Below are positions 42,856 through 51,322 of a stretch of 55,081 bases of DNA, piece after piece. The stretch spans positions 1 through 55,081 of the forward strand of contig JABJMC010000005.1 of the NCBI GenBank assembly GCA_018659585.1, given 5' to 3'. A program made the translations under genes and the position numbers. Position 1 is the stretch's first letter; the number at the start of each line of letters is the position of its first letter. Below the pieces are notes generated by a model. It did not search any database, was not told the origin of the DNA, and saw only the letters and a list, made by a program, of their open reading frames with translations. The stretch comes from Candidatus Peregrinibacteria bacterium (lineage in GTDB: Bacteria; Patescibacteriota; Gracilibacteria; UBA1369; UBA12473).

Positions 42856-43459
42856 GATCCACTACGTCCTTTATTTCTTGGCACCCGTGTGGCAAGCCTG
42901 AGCCATCATCAAAACCACTACCACAAGAACCTACAAAAACTAGCCAGTCTTGATTTAGCATTTTAGGATAAGCGTCACCAGCGGCGTAACATTGACCAAA
43001 GTCAGCATTAAATTCGTCTAAGGTTTCGTAATCCATTAGGTTAGGGATGGCGATTAGGTGATACATCCCACTATCTTGCGACTCTTTCCCATAAGCAAAA
43101 TTATAAACAACTTTATTGACCCCTTCATAAGTGGCGACTAGCTCTTCAAAATACCCTTCTTCGTGTTCGGTACCGCATTCAACAGCCATGGCTGTTAGCT
43201 GTTCTACCGTGTAATTAAATTCCTTTTGATCAATAGTCCCAAAAGCTGGGATTTCGGTAGAATTAATTCTAATTGGGTCGACTGGGTTAACCTCTACTAA
43301 CTCCTTGAGTGGCTCTTCAATTGTTGTAACTTCTTCAGAGACTTCTTTTGGCGAAAACAAATAAAAACCGGCCATAACTAATATGGAAGCGACCACTAAC
43401 AGAGAAACAATTTTTTGCCACCATTTACATGGACCAGGCGAACTACAACAACAAGGCAT
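42836..43459 (-). CDS. Membrane-anchored protein of unknown function with Cys-rich N-terminus
   Basis: 207 residues. The N-terminus MPCCCSSPGPCKWWQK is unusually rich in Cys and precedes one membrane helix (IVSLLVVASILVMAGFYLF). The rest is predicted outside: an acidic linker, then a small domain with conserved-looking Cys (AVECGTEHEEGYFEELV, DFGQCYAAGDAYPK, GSCGSGFDD, PHGCQEI) that may form disulfides. The cytoplasmic Cys cluster could bind a metal or be acylated. I do not recognise the family. It is convergent with polX (20-bp overlap). Confidence 0.7.
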   Translation of the reverse strand: MPCCCSSPGPCKWWQKIVSLLVVASILVMAGFYLFSPKEVSEEVTTIEEPLKELVEVNPVDPIRINSTEIPAFGTIDQKEFNYTVEQLTAMAVECGTEHEEGYFEELVATYEGVNKVVYNFAYGKESQDSGMYHLIAIPNLMDYETLDEFNADFGQCYAAGDAYPKMLNQDWLVFVGSCGSGFDDGSGLPHGCQEIKDVVDPSLELQ

Positions 43460-43503
43460 GGGAAATTTGGTTAAAACATAATATCCGTATTCTACTCGGC
43501 TGT

Positions 43504-44058
43504 TTAGAAGTTGTCGATAAAGGCTGTTACTTTGCTTCTTAACTCTCCCAATAATCGTGGATCAATGGTTGCTAAATGTTCCTGCTCGGCTTGATATTTT
43601 GCCTGAACTGCTGCCACAAATTTTTCATAATCACTTCTGGTAACTTCTTTGTCATCAAATGCTTCGTCGCCAACATAAACATAATAAATACCGGCAACAT
43701 CATTATATTCTTTTCTTCGGCAAACTGCTTCTTGCCCCAAATAATGAGTTGTCATCGGGCCCGTAGGTTCCATTTGAGAACCTACGCCAGCCAGGCCTTC
43801 AACTTCAACTAACTGATGGTCAAAAACTGCACTTTCGGGATTAGCACTTAAAAGCCCAGGGATCTCATCTCCAGAGAGGCCGTTATCTTTTGAAACTAGA
43901 TCACCGTCTTCCATGGCCCCGACTATTTCGCCAGTTGCCCCTTCTAAAAGCTGATCAAACCACGCTAGAGCTTCTGCTGTTGCGTGGGCACTTTCAGCGG
44001 CATTTGGGGCTTTCGTCCACCTTGGTTTAGAATCATCTCCCCAATTTTCGTCTACCAT
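43504..44058 (-). CDS. Soluble protein of unknown function
   Basis: 184 residues from ATG 44058 (MVDENWGDDSKPRWTKAPNA); the frame opens further upstream at 44157 but lacks coding character there. It is acidic, with no membrane helix and no known motif. The middle includes GLAGVGSQMEPTGPMTTHYL and a C-terminal helical part. It lies 44 bp upstream of the membrane-anchored gene on the same strand, so the two may be co-transcribed. Confidence 0.6.
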   Translation of the reverse strand: MVDENWGDDSKPRWTKAPNAAESAHATAEALAWFDQLLEGATGEIVGAMEDGDLVSKDNGLSGDEIPGLLSANPESAVFDHQLVEVEGLAGVGSQMEPTGPMTTHYLGQEAVCRRKEYNDVAGIYYVYVGDEAFDDKEVTRSDYEKFVAAVQAKYQAEQEHLATIDPRLLGELRSKVTAFIDNF

Positions 44059-44175
44059 AGTAATTATGGTTATAGAATAAGGCGCTTTCGCGCGGTTGGG
44101 GGCGGAAGTTATTTTTGTTATTAACTTTAATTGTAAAGCTTTTTTGAAAAAAGTCAAGGGCGCTTTGAGCGAAAG

Positions 44176-44204
44176 TTGTTTTTCTAGGGAAAATAAACTA
44201 AAAT
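44176..44204 (+). promoter_or_regulatory. Promoter of rsmE, leaderless type
   Basis: TTGTTT (44176-44181), a 17-bp spacer and TAAAAT (44199-44204). The hexamer ends seven bases before ATG 44212, so the mRNA would begin at or next to the start codon. Confidence 0.6.
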
Positions 44205-44211
44205 TTCGGCA

Positions 44212-44970
44212 ATGACTAAAACTCTACATCGTTTCTTTATTCATCCTACGGCGCTCTGCGAAGATCGCGTGCTAATTTCGAACCGCGATCAAGTTCATCA
44301 AATGACGCGGGTTTTGCGAGTTAAGGAGGGTGATAAATTTATCGGCTTAATTGGTAATGGGAAAGAGTATGAGATTGAAGTTATGGAGATTTCAAAAAAG
44401 GAAATTGTGGGGAGGGTCGAATTAGAGCGAGAATGTCAGGGAGAACTGCCGATTGTGATGCGCGTTTTTCAGGGTTTGCCAAAACAATTATCTAAGTTTG
44501 AGGAAGTTTTAAAGCATGGAACAGAGCTAGGAGCGACCGAGTTCTATCCGTTAATTACAGCTAATTGTGAGGCTCAGGAAATTCGCAAACGAGAACGAAT
44601 GGAGCATATTTTAAAAGAATCGGCTGAACAAAGTGAAAGAGGGAGGATTCCGGTTTTGGGGCCAGAAATAAATTTTACGGACGTGTTAGATGGAGGCTGG
44701 CCAACAGGTTTAGAGGCGGAAGTGACGTTATTTGCCTATGCCCGAGAAGATAGTGTTTTATTAAGCGAAGTTTTGGCTGATATGGGTTCACCGAAATCAG
44801 TGAATATTGTGGTGGGACCAGAGGGCGGCTTCACAGATGAAGAAGTGGCTGCCGCTCACAAACAAAAATGGACTGTTTTTGGTTTGGGGCCACGGATTTT
44901 GCGTACCGAGACGGCCGGACCAGCGATTTTGAGTGCACTTTTGCTTGGTTCTTTTAGTAGTCTTAAGTAA
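44212..44970 (+). CDS. rsmE: 16S rRNA m3U1498 methyltransferase RsmE
   Basis: 252 residues of the SPOUT class. An N-terminal PUA-like part (HRFFIHPTAL, HQMTRVLRVKEGD) precedes the trefoil-knot methyltransferase core with VVGPEGGFTDEEV (near 201) and LGPRILRTETAGPAIL, the SAM-binding knot signature. It methylates N3 of U1498 in 16S rRNA. The next gene, rsmG, starts 11 bp after its stop, so the two rRNA methyltransferase genes form an operon. Confidence 0.96.
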   Translation: MTKTLHRFFIHPTALCEDRVLISNRDQVHQMTRVLRVKEGDKFIGLIGNGKEYEIEVMEISKKEIVGRVELERECQGELPIVMRVFQGLPKQLSKFEEVLKHGTELGATEFYPLITANCEAQEIRKRERMEHILKESAEQSERGRIPVLGPEINFTDVLDGGWPTGLEAEVTLFAYAREDSVLLSEVLADMGSPKSVNIVVGPEGGFTDEEVAAAHKQKWTVFGLGPRILRTETAGPAILSALLLGSFSSLK

Positions 44971-44980
44971 GATAAGGCCC

Positions 44981-45640
44981 ATGCAACAAGAATTCCAATT
45001 AGTCGCTTTGATGGACGCCATTGAAAAATGGAACGAAAAACTTAATTTGGTTTCTTTTAAAAATCGTAAAGAACTGGATATCAAGCATGTTCGAGATTCG
45101 CTGGCGCTATTGAATGTGTTTGAATTAGTTAAAGGGCAACGCGTGTTGGACCTTGGGGCTGGTGGTGGATTCCCAGGTTTGCCACTGGCGATTATGGCGC
45201 CTGAAACTGAGTTTGTTTTGGTGGATTCAACCACTAAAAAAATGCTGGCTGTTCAAGAAATTGCTAATGAATTAGGCTTAGAAAATGTAAAAACTGTGGC
45301 CGAGAGGATTGAGACGCTCGCGCACGATGATCGTTATCGCGAAGCGTACGGATTGGTAGTGGCGCGAGCACTGGCACCTTTACCAACCTTGCTAGAATAC
45401 GCCGCTGGTTTTGTCTGTTTGCACGGAATGTTTGTGGCTTACAAAAGCGCAGATTTTGAAGCGGAGCTAGAAGATGCTGGAAACGCCATGGAAAAACTAG
45501 GTTTTGAATTTATGGGGCCAGTTGATTATGCCTTGGACGAGGATATGGGCGCCCATTCACTCCTGATTTTTGAAAAAACTGAGGCCTTAGATGATAAGTA
45601 CCCCCGAAAAACTGGTACGCCTAAGAAAAGGCCTCTATAA
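44981..45640 (+). CDS. rsmG: 16S rRNA m7G527 methyltransferase RsmG
   Basis: 219 residues from ATG 44981 (MQQEFQLVALMDAIEKWNEK); the frame extends upstream into rsmE, but the family start fits 44981. The family motifs LNLVSFKNRKELDIKHVRDS, VLDLGAGGGFPGLPLAI (SAM site, near 50-66) and VVARALAPLPTLLEYA are present. It methylates N7 of G527 in 16S rRNA. It is the second gene of an operon with rsmE; the common neighbour mnmG is absent. Confidence 0.95.
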   Translation: MQQEFQLVALMDAIEKWNEKLNLVSFKNRKELDIKHVRDSLALLNVFELVKGQRVLDLGAGGGFPGLPLAIMAPETEFVLVDSTTKKMLAVQEIANELGLENVKTVAERIETLAHDDRYREAYGLVVARALAPLPTLLEYAAGFVCLHGMFVAYKSADFEAELEDAGNAMEKLGFEFMGPVDYALDEDMGAHSLLIFEKTEALDDKYPRKTGTPKKRPL

Positions 45641-45651
45641 AATTAGCCTTA

Positions 45652-45680
45652 TTGAGAATTTCCTGCTTTAATTGTATAAA
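45652..45680 (+). promoter_or_regulatory. Promoter of the surface-protein gene
   Basis: TTGAGA (45652-45657), a 17-bp spacer and TATAAA (45675-45680). The start near 45687 leaves about 16 bases before ATG 45703. Confidence 0.6.
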
Positions 45681-45702
45681 GTATGTTTTTTGACCCTCCC
45701 AA

Positions 45703-46323
45703 ATGATGAAAAATCTTAAAAATATTTTGGTGGCGGTACTGCTGTTAATTTTCATTTTTCCTAGTGTTGCTTTGGCTGCGGATTTCGCACCGGCAAGTGT
45801 GACCTGCGTTGACTCCGAAGGCACTTGTCTTAAGTCTAGCGACGGAGTTACTCCTGTAGATACTAGCTTGTACCGAGATTCAGATAACGATACCGGTGAT
45901 ATAATTGATGGTCCAAATTATAATATTATTATGACCCTTAATTTAGGGGGCAACTACGATATAACTAAATTAACTATTTGGCATAAGAGTTTTGACGTGA
46001 GAATTGGCGCATCTACTTTTGAGGATAGCGAAGTCCAATACAGTACAAATGGTACGGATTGGACTACTTTTGCTAATATCCCATCTTATGGTGGAATATG
46101 GGATCTTTCGGCAGATGTTTATGCATCAGCCACAGCTAACTATTTACGGATTATTGACTCTAAAAATAATTCTTACTCGGCTGAGTGGGGTCCAACTGAA
46201 TTTATTATAACTGGCACCTCCACTTCTGTTCCTGAAATGGAATTCTGGGCGTTAATATTAATTCTGCCAATCATGTTTTACGTGACTTATAAGGTTGTAC
46301 CTAAACGTCTTACCAACTTTTAG
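45703..46323 (+). CDS. Secreted protein with discoidin-like domain and C-terminal VPE-type anchor
   Basis: 206 residues. The signal peptide (KNILVAVLLLIFIFPSVALA, cleaved near AAD) is followed by a beta-rich domain (about 30-170) resembling F5/8-type C (discoidin) modules: GGNYDITKLTIWHK, VQYSTNGTDWTTF, ANYLRIIDSKN. The C-terminus has VPEMEFWALILILPIMFYV followed by a basic tail (KVVPKR). This tripartite tail (VPE motif, membrane helix, basic residues) resembles PEF-CTERM and related sorting signals of archaea and CPR. The protein is probably a surface carbohydrate-binding or adhesion factor. No sortase is in the window. It is convergent with the PiT gene (14-bp overlap). Confidence 0.75.
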   Translation: MMKNLKNILVAVLLLIFIFPSVALAADFAPASVTCVDSEGTCLKSSDGVTPVDTSLYRDSDNDTGDIIDGPNYNIIMTLNLGGNYDITKLTIWHKSFDVRIGASTFEDSEVQYSTNGTDWTTFANIPSYGGIWDLSADVYASATANYLRIIDSKNNSYSAEWGPTEFIITGTSTSVPEMEFWALILILPIMFYVTYKVVPKRLTNF

Positions 46324-47842
46324 CACCATTGGCCTTCTTTTTCTGATCTCGTTTGTCATGAACATGAGCTAGTTTGTAGACCAAAAAAACAACCAAAAGA
46401 CACATTCCAACTAAGCCGTAAATATTAGCCCAATAAAGAACCGAAACCGTGACTCCAGCCATTAACAAAGCAAAGAAAGCCGTCATAAACCACCCGCTAA
46501 TCACAGTTAAAACGCCGGTAATTCGGGAAGGAGCACAATCGCGATCCCAGGCCCCATCCGCGAGAGAAGTCCCCATGGCCACCATAAAAGCAACGTAAGT
46601 TGTGGAAAGTGGCAATTTATGAGAAGTAGCGTACGAAATCACGGCCGCCGCCACCATTAAATTCACGGAGGCGCGCATTAAATCAAAAGCGGTTTTTTCT
46701 TCTTGATCAGGCTGATGATCCCAACGATGGGCCATCCAATCTTGTATTTTTTGCGGAATAACAGCGAGTACAAGCTCAAAAAGAAAAGTTACGATTCTGG
46801 TTAATTTGCGAGAAAAAGAATTTGCACCCCAATCTCTAACCGCATCTTTTTCGTGACTGGCTAAATTAATGGAAGTGTTGAGTACGGTATTGGCTTTTTT
46901 TGATGTAAAAATAGCAAACATCATCACTGTTCCAGCACCAGCCAAAACCCAAGTAGGAGTGGGTAATTTGTCTGCTAAATCTGATCCCAAATAAGCATGC
47001 ACTCCTCCCACGGAAACTCCAATAAAATTCGCCAAATCATTCCCCGCAAAAGCCAAAGCCAAAGACCCCGTTCCAATCAAAATAATAATTTTTAAAATAT
47101 TGACTTTACTCCTGATTAAAACATAAGAAAGTAACGAAAATGCCACAAAAGAAACTCCCAAAACCGTGAGAGTATTTGCACTAATCCAATCTTTAAGCGT
47201 ATCAGTCATAAAAGCAGCGTGTTTACTCCCCTTCAATAAAAGGAAAAACATGAGTGAAGTCAGGGCCGCCCCACACCACAAAAATCCATACTTCTGCAGC
47301 CTTTGTTTGTAATCAAATGTAAAAATTAGGCGCGATAAAAATTGCACCACTAACCCAATCAAAAAAGCCACGCCAACAGATATCAAAATTCCCAAAATAA
47401 TCTTCATGGCCGAAGAGCTATTAATCGCTTCCCAGGCCCCATTCAAGGTACCAACTTTCCAAAAAGCCATCACCAAAGCAGCCCCAAATAATTCAAAAAC
47501 AATCGAGACTGTGGTGGAGGTTGGAAGACCAAAGGTCGAATAAAGATCGAGCAAAATAATATCCGCTAGAGCCACGGCCGTGAAAACCAAAATCGCCTCC
47601 TGGGCTGTAAAAAAAGTAGGATGAAAAATTCCTTTCCTTGCTACCTCAATAATTCCATCCGAAAAAGTGGCTCCAATCAAAACTCCGATGGACGAGACAA
47701 TCAAAATTGTCTTGCGCGAAGCCGCCTTGGTAGCAACAGCAGAATTCAAAAAATTCACAGCATCATTAGTAACTCCAACAAATAAATTCCCAACAGCGAG
47801 AGCAATCAACGCAATAATAGCCAGCAGTTCAAACATTCCCAT
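46310..47842 (-). CDS. PiT-family inorganic phosphate transporter
   Basis: 510 residues with about ten membrane helices. The duplicated PHO4/PiT signatures are present: GVTNDAVNFLNSAVATKAAS near the N-terminus with FGLPTSTTVSIVFELFG, and in the C-terminal half FAGNDLANFIGVSVGG with SHKLPLSTTYVAFMVAMGTS. A hydrophilic loop (about 325-370) separates the halves. It should import phosphate with H+ or Na+. ATG 47842 or 47836 (MFELL) could be the start. No PhoU-like partner gene (DUF47) is adjacent. Confidence 0.95.
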   Translation of the reverse strand: MGMFELLAIIALIALAVGNLFVGVTNDAVNFLNSAVATKAASRKTILIVSSIGVLIGATFSDGIIEVARKGIFHPTFFTAQEAILVFTAVALADIILLDLYSTFGLPTSTTVSIVFELFGAALVMAFWKVGTLNGAWEAINSSSAMKIILGILISVGVAFLIGLVVQFLSRLIFTFDYKQRLQKYGFLWCGAALTSLMFFLLLKGSKHAAFMTDTLKDWISANTLTVLGVSFVAFSLLSYVLIRSKVNILKIIILIGTGSLALAFAGNDLANFIGVSVGGVHAYLGSDLADKLPTPTWVLAGAGTVMMFAIFTSKKANTVLNTSINLASHEKDAVRDWGANSFSRKLTRIVTFLFELVLAVIPQKIQDWMAHRWDHQPDQEEKTAFDLMRASVNLMVAAAVISYATSHKLPLSTTYVAFMVAMGTSLADGAWDRDCAPSRITGVLTVISGWFMTAFFALLMAGVTVSVLYWANIYGLVGMCLLVVFLVYKLAHVHDKRDQKKKANGAKSW

Positions 47843-48095
47843 ACAAAAAATTGTTATTAAATAAAAAACTTCCCTGTGATATTAGAAAGTTTTGCAAAAT
47901 TAACCTATTAAGACATAAGTGCCTTTGATAAAACTTTTTCTAAAGTGCTACACAAAGAGATTTATATCGCCACAGGCCCGAGATGTTCGCTGCGTGTCCG
48001 CAGCTAAAATAATATCAAGGGTTTGGTGAATTGATGTGTCAAAGAGCGTCTGAATTGATAATATTTGATTTTGTTTTTTTTGAAAGGGAATAATC
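47843..48095. other. Intergenic region without a recognised gene
   Basis: Between the divergent PiT transporter and TrmB-like genes I see no ORF with coding character, no RNA gene and no clear hairpin. It is AT-rich. Confidence 0.6.
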
Positions 48096-48124
48096 TTGAC
48101 TTTTTAAGGTTTTTATGGGATAGT
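48096..48124 (+). promoter_or_regulatory. Promoter of TrmB-like gene 1, near-leaderless
   Basis: TTGACT (48096-48101), a 17-bp spacer and GATAGT (48119-48124), eight bases before ATG 48133. Confidence 0.5.
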
Positions 48125-48132
48125 GATCGCCT

Positions 48133-48891
48133 ATGTCACCTGATTCACATCTTTTTCGATTGTTGCTTAGAGCTGGACTTAAAGAAGACGAAGCCCAGTT
48201 ATATTTATTTGTATTGGATCATCCGGGATGCTCCGTGGCTGATGTTTATAAGGAGATGGGGCTTTCTAAATCAAGTGCCTACCGAGCTTTTGAAAGCCTT
48301 CGTGAACTAGAATTATTACGCTCCGACTCCCCTACCTGGCGCACTAATTTACAACCAGTTTCACTTACTGGTTTGATTCAAAAACTAGAAAATCAATTAC
48401 GCTCTGAAAAGCGTCTAATTAGTGATTTAAAAGGTTATGATTCGGTGCGGACTATGGATTCGCAATTTCCAGGAATTCAAACTTTTCGCGGAGATAAAGT
48501 TTTTGAAAAATATCATGAACTAGCTGAGCAGGATTTTGACACTAATTTAGTATTTGGAAGTTGGGAGGATTTTAGCTATACAACTGATTTGGTTTCGATA
48601 GAGAAGAAATTCATTAAAAATCGGATGAAACACGGTGGAAAAGCGCGAATTTTTATTACCAAAGACGGACCAAACACTCACGAAATAACAGATTACGACA
48701 CCGAAGAAAACCGCACTTCACGTGTTCTTTCCGAAAAATATCGAAAACCTACTTGGATTAACACTTTTGAGGGTAATAACTTGGTCTATATTTGGAATTT
48801 GGACGAACGTAAACAAACTTACGCTACTTTGGTCGACAGCAAACCAGTGGCTGACTTTTATAAAGACTTTATTTATTCACAAACCATCTAA
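48133..48891 (+). CDS. TrmB-like transcriptional regulator, copy 1
   Basis: 252 residues. A winged helix-turn-helix occupies about 8-65 (LRAGLKEDEAQLYLFVLDHP, VYKEMGLSKSSAYRAFESL), matching the TrmB family found in archaea and CPR. A short helix follows, then a C-terminal domain (about 115-250) with VFGSWEDFSYTT, KARIFITKDG and KPVADFYKDF, similar to the phospholipase-D-like effector-binding part of TrmB-like proteins. It is followed by an intrinsic terminator and then by a Cys-rich protein gene in the same orientation. The same pair recurs at 52961-55081. The two regulators share ends and length (252 and 254) and are clear paralogues. Confidence 0.85.
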   Translation: MSPDSHLFRLLLRAGLKEDEAQLYLFVLDHPGCSVADVYKEMGLSKSSAYRAFESLRELELLRSDSPTWRTNLQPVSLTGLIQKLENQLRSEKRLISDLKGYDSVRTMDSQFPGIQTFRGDKVFEKYHELAEQDFDTNLVFGSWEDFSYTTDLVSIEKKFIKNRMKHGGKARIFITKDGPNTHEITDYDTEENRTSRVLSEKYRKPTWINTFEGNNLVYIWNLDERKQTYATLVDSKPVADFYKDFIYSQTI

Positions 48892-48950
48892 TTTCCCAGT
48901 GAGTTGGGAAAGGTTTTCAGATTGAATTGGCCCTTTAAAGGGCCTTTTTT
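48892..48950 (+). terminator. Terminator after TrmB-like gene 1 (two hairpins)
   Basis: TTTCCCA and TGGGAAA (48892-48911) form a first hairpin directly after the stop codon. A perfect palindrome GGCCCTTTAAAGGGCC (48929-48944) followed by TTTTTT is a strong intrinsic terminator. The Cys-rich gene downstream therefore needs its own promoter. Confidence 0.85.
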
Positions 48951-48998
48951 GGTAGGCGTGTTTTGAAGGAGTTCACGGAAAGGACTACGCTGAAATCT

Positions 48999-50573
48999 AT
49001 GAAATGTACACTTTGCAAAAAATCGTTTGAGGTTTCGAAGGAGGAAGCAGCGTTTTGCGGCAAAATGAAAGTTCCTACACCAGCGCAATGCCCAACTTGT
49101 TGTCAGCGGCAATTGTTTGCCCTTCGCAACGAGCAATCTTTGTATCAGCGTCCGTGTGACTGTTGTAAAAAACCGATGATTGCTATGTTTCCAGAAGAAA
49201 GTCCTTACACTGTCTATTGTTCAGACTGTTGGTGGAATGACCAGTTTGAAGCGCGCGATTATGGTCAGGAATTTGATTTTTCGCGGCCATTTTTTGATCA
49301 ATTGAATGAATTAATGCGACGGGCACCGATTGCGAATTTGGCGATCGGTGATTCCGAAAACTCTGACTTCACTAATTACGCGATGTGGAATAAAAACTGC
49401 TATCTGATCTCAAGCTCTGACTATAACCAAGACTGTTACTATTCGACTTATATTTTTCGATGTGCGGATTGCGCGGATTGTTTATTTACGGATGATTCTG
49501 AACTTTGTTATGAAAGTATTGATTCCAAAAATTGTTATGGAAGTGCTTTTTTGCAGGATTGTTCAACTTGTACGGAGAGTTTCTTTTGTTTTAATTGTCG
49601 TGGCGCTCAGAATTTATTAGGATGCGTGAATGTGAAAAATCAGAACTATCAAATTTTCAATAAAAAAGTAACAAAAGAGGAGTTTGAAAAGGTTAAAAAT
49701 GATGTTTTGACGTCGCCCGAGAGTGTTTTGGAATTTCGGAAAAAATTCTATGAATTTAAGCGGAAATTCCTCCACCGCGGGGTGCAAACTGAACATAGTG
49801 TGGATTGTGTTGGCGATCGTTTAACGCGCTGTAAAGGATGCGTGAATTCGTTTGATTTAGTGGAATCGCAGGATTGTTTAAACTGCTCGCTCGGGTTTAA
49901 AGCGCGGGATTGTATGAATTCAGTGGGGCTCCCGGACGCGGAGCTTTGTTATGGCTGCATTGGTGTTCCGGGAGACTATAATTTGCGGTTCTGTGTTTTG
50001 GTGTGGCCGAAATCTAGTTTTTTGGATTATTCACTGTTTTGTCGGGCTAGTTCTAACTGTTTTGGATGTGTGGGGCTGCATAAAAATGAATATTGTATCT
50101 TAAACAAACAGTACACGCGGGAGGAATATGAAAAAATAGTGCCGCGAATTATTGAACATATGAAGGAAACCCAAGAATGGGGACAGTTTTTACCGCCACA
50201 AGTGGTGCCTTTTGCTTATAATGAAACTTTGGCACAGGATTATTTCCCTCTAAATCGTGAGCAGGCTGAAGAATTGGGTTATCGATGGCAAGAGGAATCT
50301 GCGATTACGGCTGTTGAGGGAGCCTTAAGTTGTCGTCATTGTGAAAGTTCGTATCAGATCACGGAACAAGAAAAACGCTTGTATGGAAAATTGGGACTAC
50401 CCAAGCCGGATTCTTGCCCTAAATGTCGCCACAAAATTCGAATTCGCTTAAGAAATCCACGGAACTTATGGGAAAGAAAGTGCTCGAAATGCAGTGAGGA
50501 TTTGCAAACTTCTTTTTCCCCTCAAAAAACCGAACCAATCTGTTGTGAAAGGTGCTATTTGAGTGTGGTATAA
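48999..50573 (+). CDS. Large Cys-rich zinc-ribbon repeat protein, copy 1
   Basis: 524 residues from ATG 48999; an in-frame TTG at 48963 coincides with a possible -35 (TTGAAG-17-TACGCT, seven bases before ATG). More than forty Cys occur, mostly as CxxC-type pairs. A zinc-ribbon unit at the N-terminus (CTLCKKSF, CPTCCQRQL, CDCCKKPM, YCSDCWW) is repeated at the C-terminus (CRHCESSY, CPKCRHKI, CSKCSEDL, CCERCY). Between lie degenerate Cys repeats and two copies of a unit 'GCVxxxxxxYxIxNKxxTxEEYEK' (LLGCVNVKNQNYQIFNKK; CFGCVGLHKNEYCILNKQ). I recall such proteins as abundant in Parcubacteria under misleading automatic names (CaiB/BaiF). Metal binding is very likely; the function is unknown. Confidence 0.8.
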   Translation: MKCTLCKKSFEVSKEEAAFCGKMKVPTPAQCPTCCQRQLFALRNEQSLYQRPCDCCKKPMIAMFPEESPYTVYCSDCWWNDQFEARDYGQEFDFSRPFFDQLNELMRRAPIANLAIGDSENSDFTNYAMWNKNCYLISSSDYNQDCYYSTYIFRCADCADCLFTDDSELCYESIDSKNCYGSAFLQDCSTCTESFFCFNCRGAQNLLGCVNVKNQNYQIFNKKVTKEEFEKVKNDVLTSPESVLEFRKKFYEFKRKFLHRGVQTEHSVDCVGDRLTRCKGCVNSFDLVESQDCLNCSLGFKARDCMNSVGLPDAELCYGCIGVPGDYNLRFCVLVWPKSSFLDYSLFCRASSNCFGCVGLHKNEYCILNKQYTREEYEKIVPRIIEHMKETQEWGQFLPPQVVPFAYNETLAQDYFPLNREQAEELGYRWQEESAITAVEGALSCRHCESSYQITEQEKRLYGKLGLPKPDSCPKCRHKIRIRLRNPRNLWERKCSKCSEDLQTSFSPQKTEPICCERCYLSVV

Positions 50574-50574
50574 T
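50569..50574 (+). promoter_or_regulatory. Extended -10 promoter of the gene at 50598
   Basis: TATAAT preceded by TGG (extended -10), overlapping the stop of the Cys-rich gene. The start near 50581 leaves a leader of about 17 nt. Confidence 0.5.
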
Positions 50575-50597
50575 GCTCCCCTTTCACCCCACGTTTA

Positions 50598-50891
50598 ATG
50601 GAAACTCATTCTGTGAGCACAGAAATCGATGAAGGCTGGCGCGGCGATAGATGTGTGATAGTAGATTTTAGATTTGAATACGTTGAGTCAATTTTTGAGT
50701 TAGGTCATGATCTTTCACCACTTGGTTTTGATGATCGATTTGTTTTAGAAGATTGCTCCAGAGCAATGCTTTTAGAAGTACAGAAAATTGTTCCGATTGG
50801 ATTATCGAAAATAGAATGTCGTAGCCGGCTCGTGCGTTGGTTTCCATCGGTGCTTGGAGAGACTGCTTCTACTGTTGACAAGATCGATTAA
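50598..50891 (+). CDS. Small protein of unknown function
   Basis: 97 residues, acidic, soluble, no recognised domain. Segments such as CVIVDFRFEYVESIFELG and LEDCSRAMLLEVQKIV look like a mixed alpha/beta fold. It has its own extended -10 promoter, and a consensus promoter for the next transcript lies inside its last codons (50875-50902). The ATG is the first in the frame. Confidence 0.55.
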   Translation: METHSVSTEIDEGWRGDRCVIVDFRFEYVESIFELGHDLSPLGFDDRFVLEDCSRAMLLEVQKIVPIGLSKIECRSRLVRWFPSVLGETASTVDKID

Positions 50892-50902
50892 ATAAGTATA
50901 AT
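50875..50902 (+). promoter_or_regulatory. Perfect consensus sigma70 promoter
   Basis: TTGACA (50875-50880), a 16-bp spacer and TATAAT (50897-50902). Both hexamers match consensus exactly, the only such case noted in the window. Transcription would start near 50909, in a region without a normal gene. Such promoters usually serve stable RNAs or highly expressed small genes. Confidence 0.75.
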
Positions 50903-51025
50903 AAATCTATCCACCCAGTAAAATGTGCTATTTATGAGTAGAATTTGATGCTTTTTAAAGCTGTCAGATTCGCTCCAATAGAACTTTGACAACTGGATGA
51001 TGAAAAGGTCGCTAAGTATGGGTGT

Positions 51026-51114
51026 CTCCTCTTTTTTTGAAACCCTTCAAGAAAAAAGGAGGCATCCACCAACCTCGGTGGCCTCCATGATATGGGACGA
51101 GCCTTAAGGAGGCC
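51026..51114 (+). promoter_or_regulatory. Leader with a chain of mutually exclusive hairpins
   Basis: Four segments can pair in sequence. Segment 1 (51026-51041) pairs with 2 (51046-51061), a 16-bp stem with one wobble and one mismatch around ACCC. GGAGGC (51058-51063) pairs with GCCTCC (51081-51086). GGCCTCC (51080-51086) pairs with GGAGGCC (51108-51114). Also CCACC and GGTGG (51066-51080) form a small hairpin inside the second pairing. The 1:2, 2:3, 3:4 order is that of attenuators and riboswitches. The regulatory role is inferred. Confidence 0.5.
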
Positions 51115-51142
51115 GGACCATAGTCTGAAAGGACAAGAGACA

Positions 51143-51322
51143 ATGCGTTCGAAAGTAAGGATCTCTCCGAGCATGAGGGTCTGGCAGGATACGATGTGTG
51201 CGTTTCAACGCCACTACACAAACCCAGCCACTCGAGACCCGAGTCAGACGATCGCGGAACTGAAGCTGACCATGAAGCAGGCCGACAGCTTGATCATCGA
51301 CCTCGACGGCTTGGTGCCTTAG
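51143..51322 (+). CDS. Small GC-rich ORF (59 aa), atypical composition
   Basis: ATG 51143 to TAG 51322; an earlier in-frame ATG at 51092 lies within the hairpin leader. AAAGGA eleven bases before the ATG is one of the few Shine-Dalgarno-like sequences in the window. The product begins MRSKVRISPSMRVWQDTMCA and continues with a helical QTIAELKLTMKQADSLI segment. Third codon positions are about three quarters G or C, in sharp contrast to the neighbours, which suggests foreign origin or a structured RNA that happens to be open. It lies downstream of the consensus promoter and hairpin leader. Confidence 0.45.
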   Translation: MRSKVRISPSMRVWQDTMCAFQRHYTNPATRDPSQTIAELKLTMKQADSLIIDLDGLVP

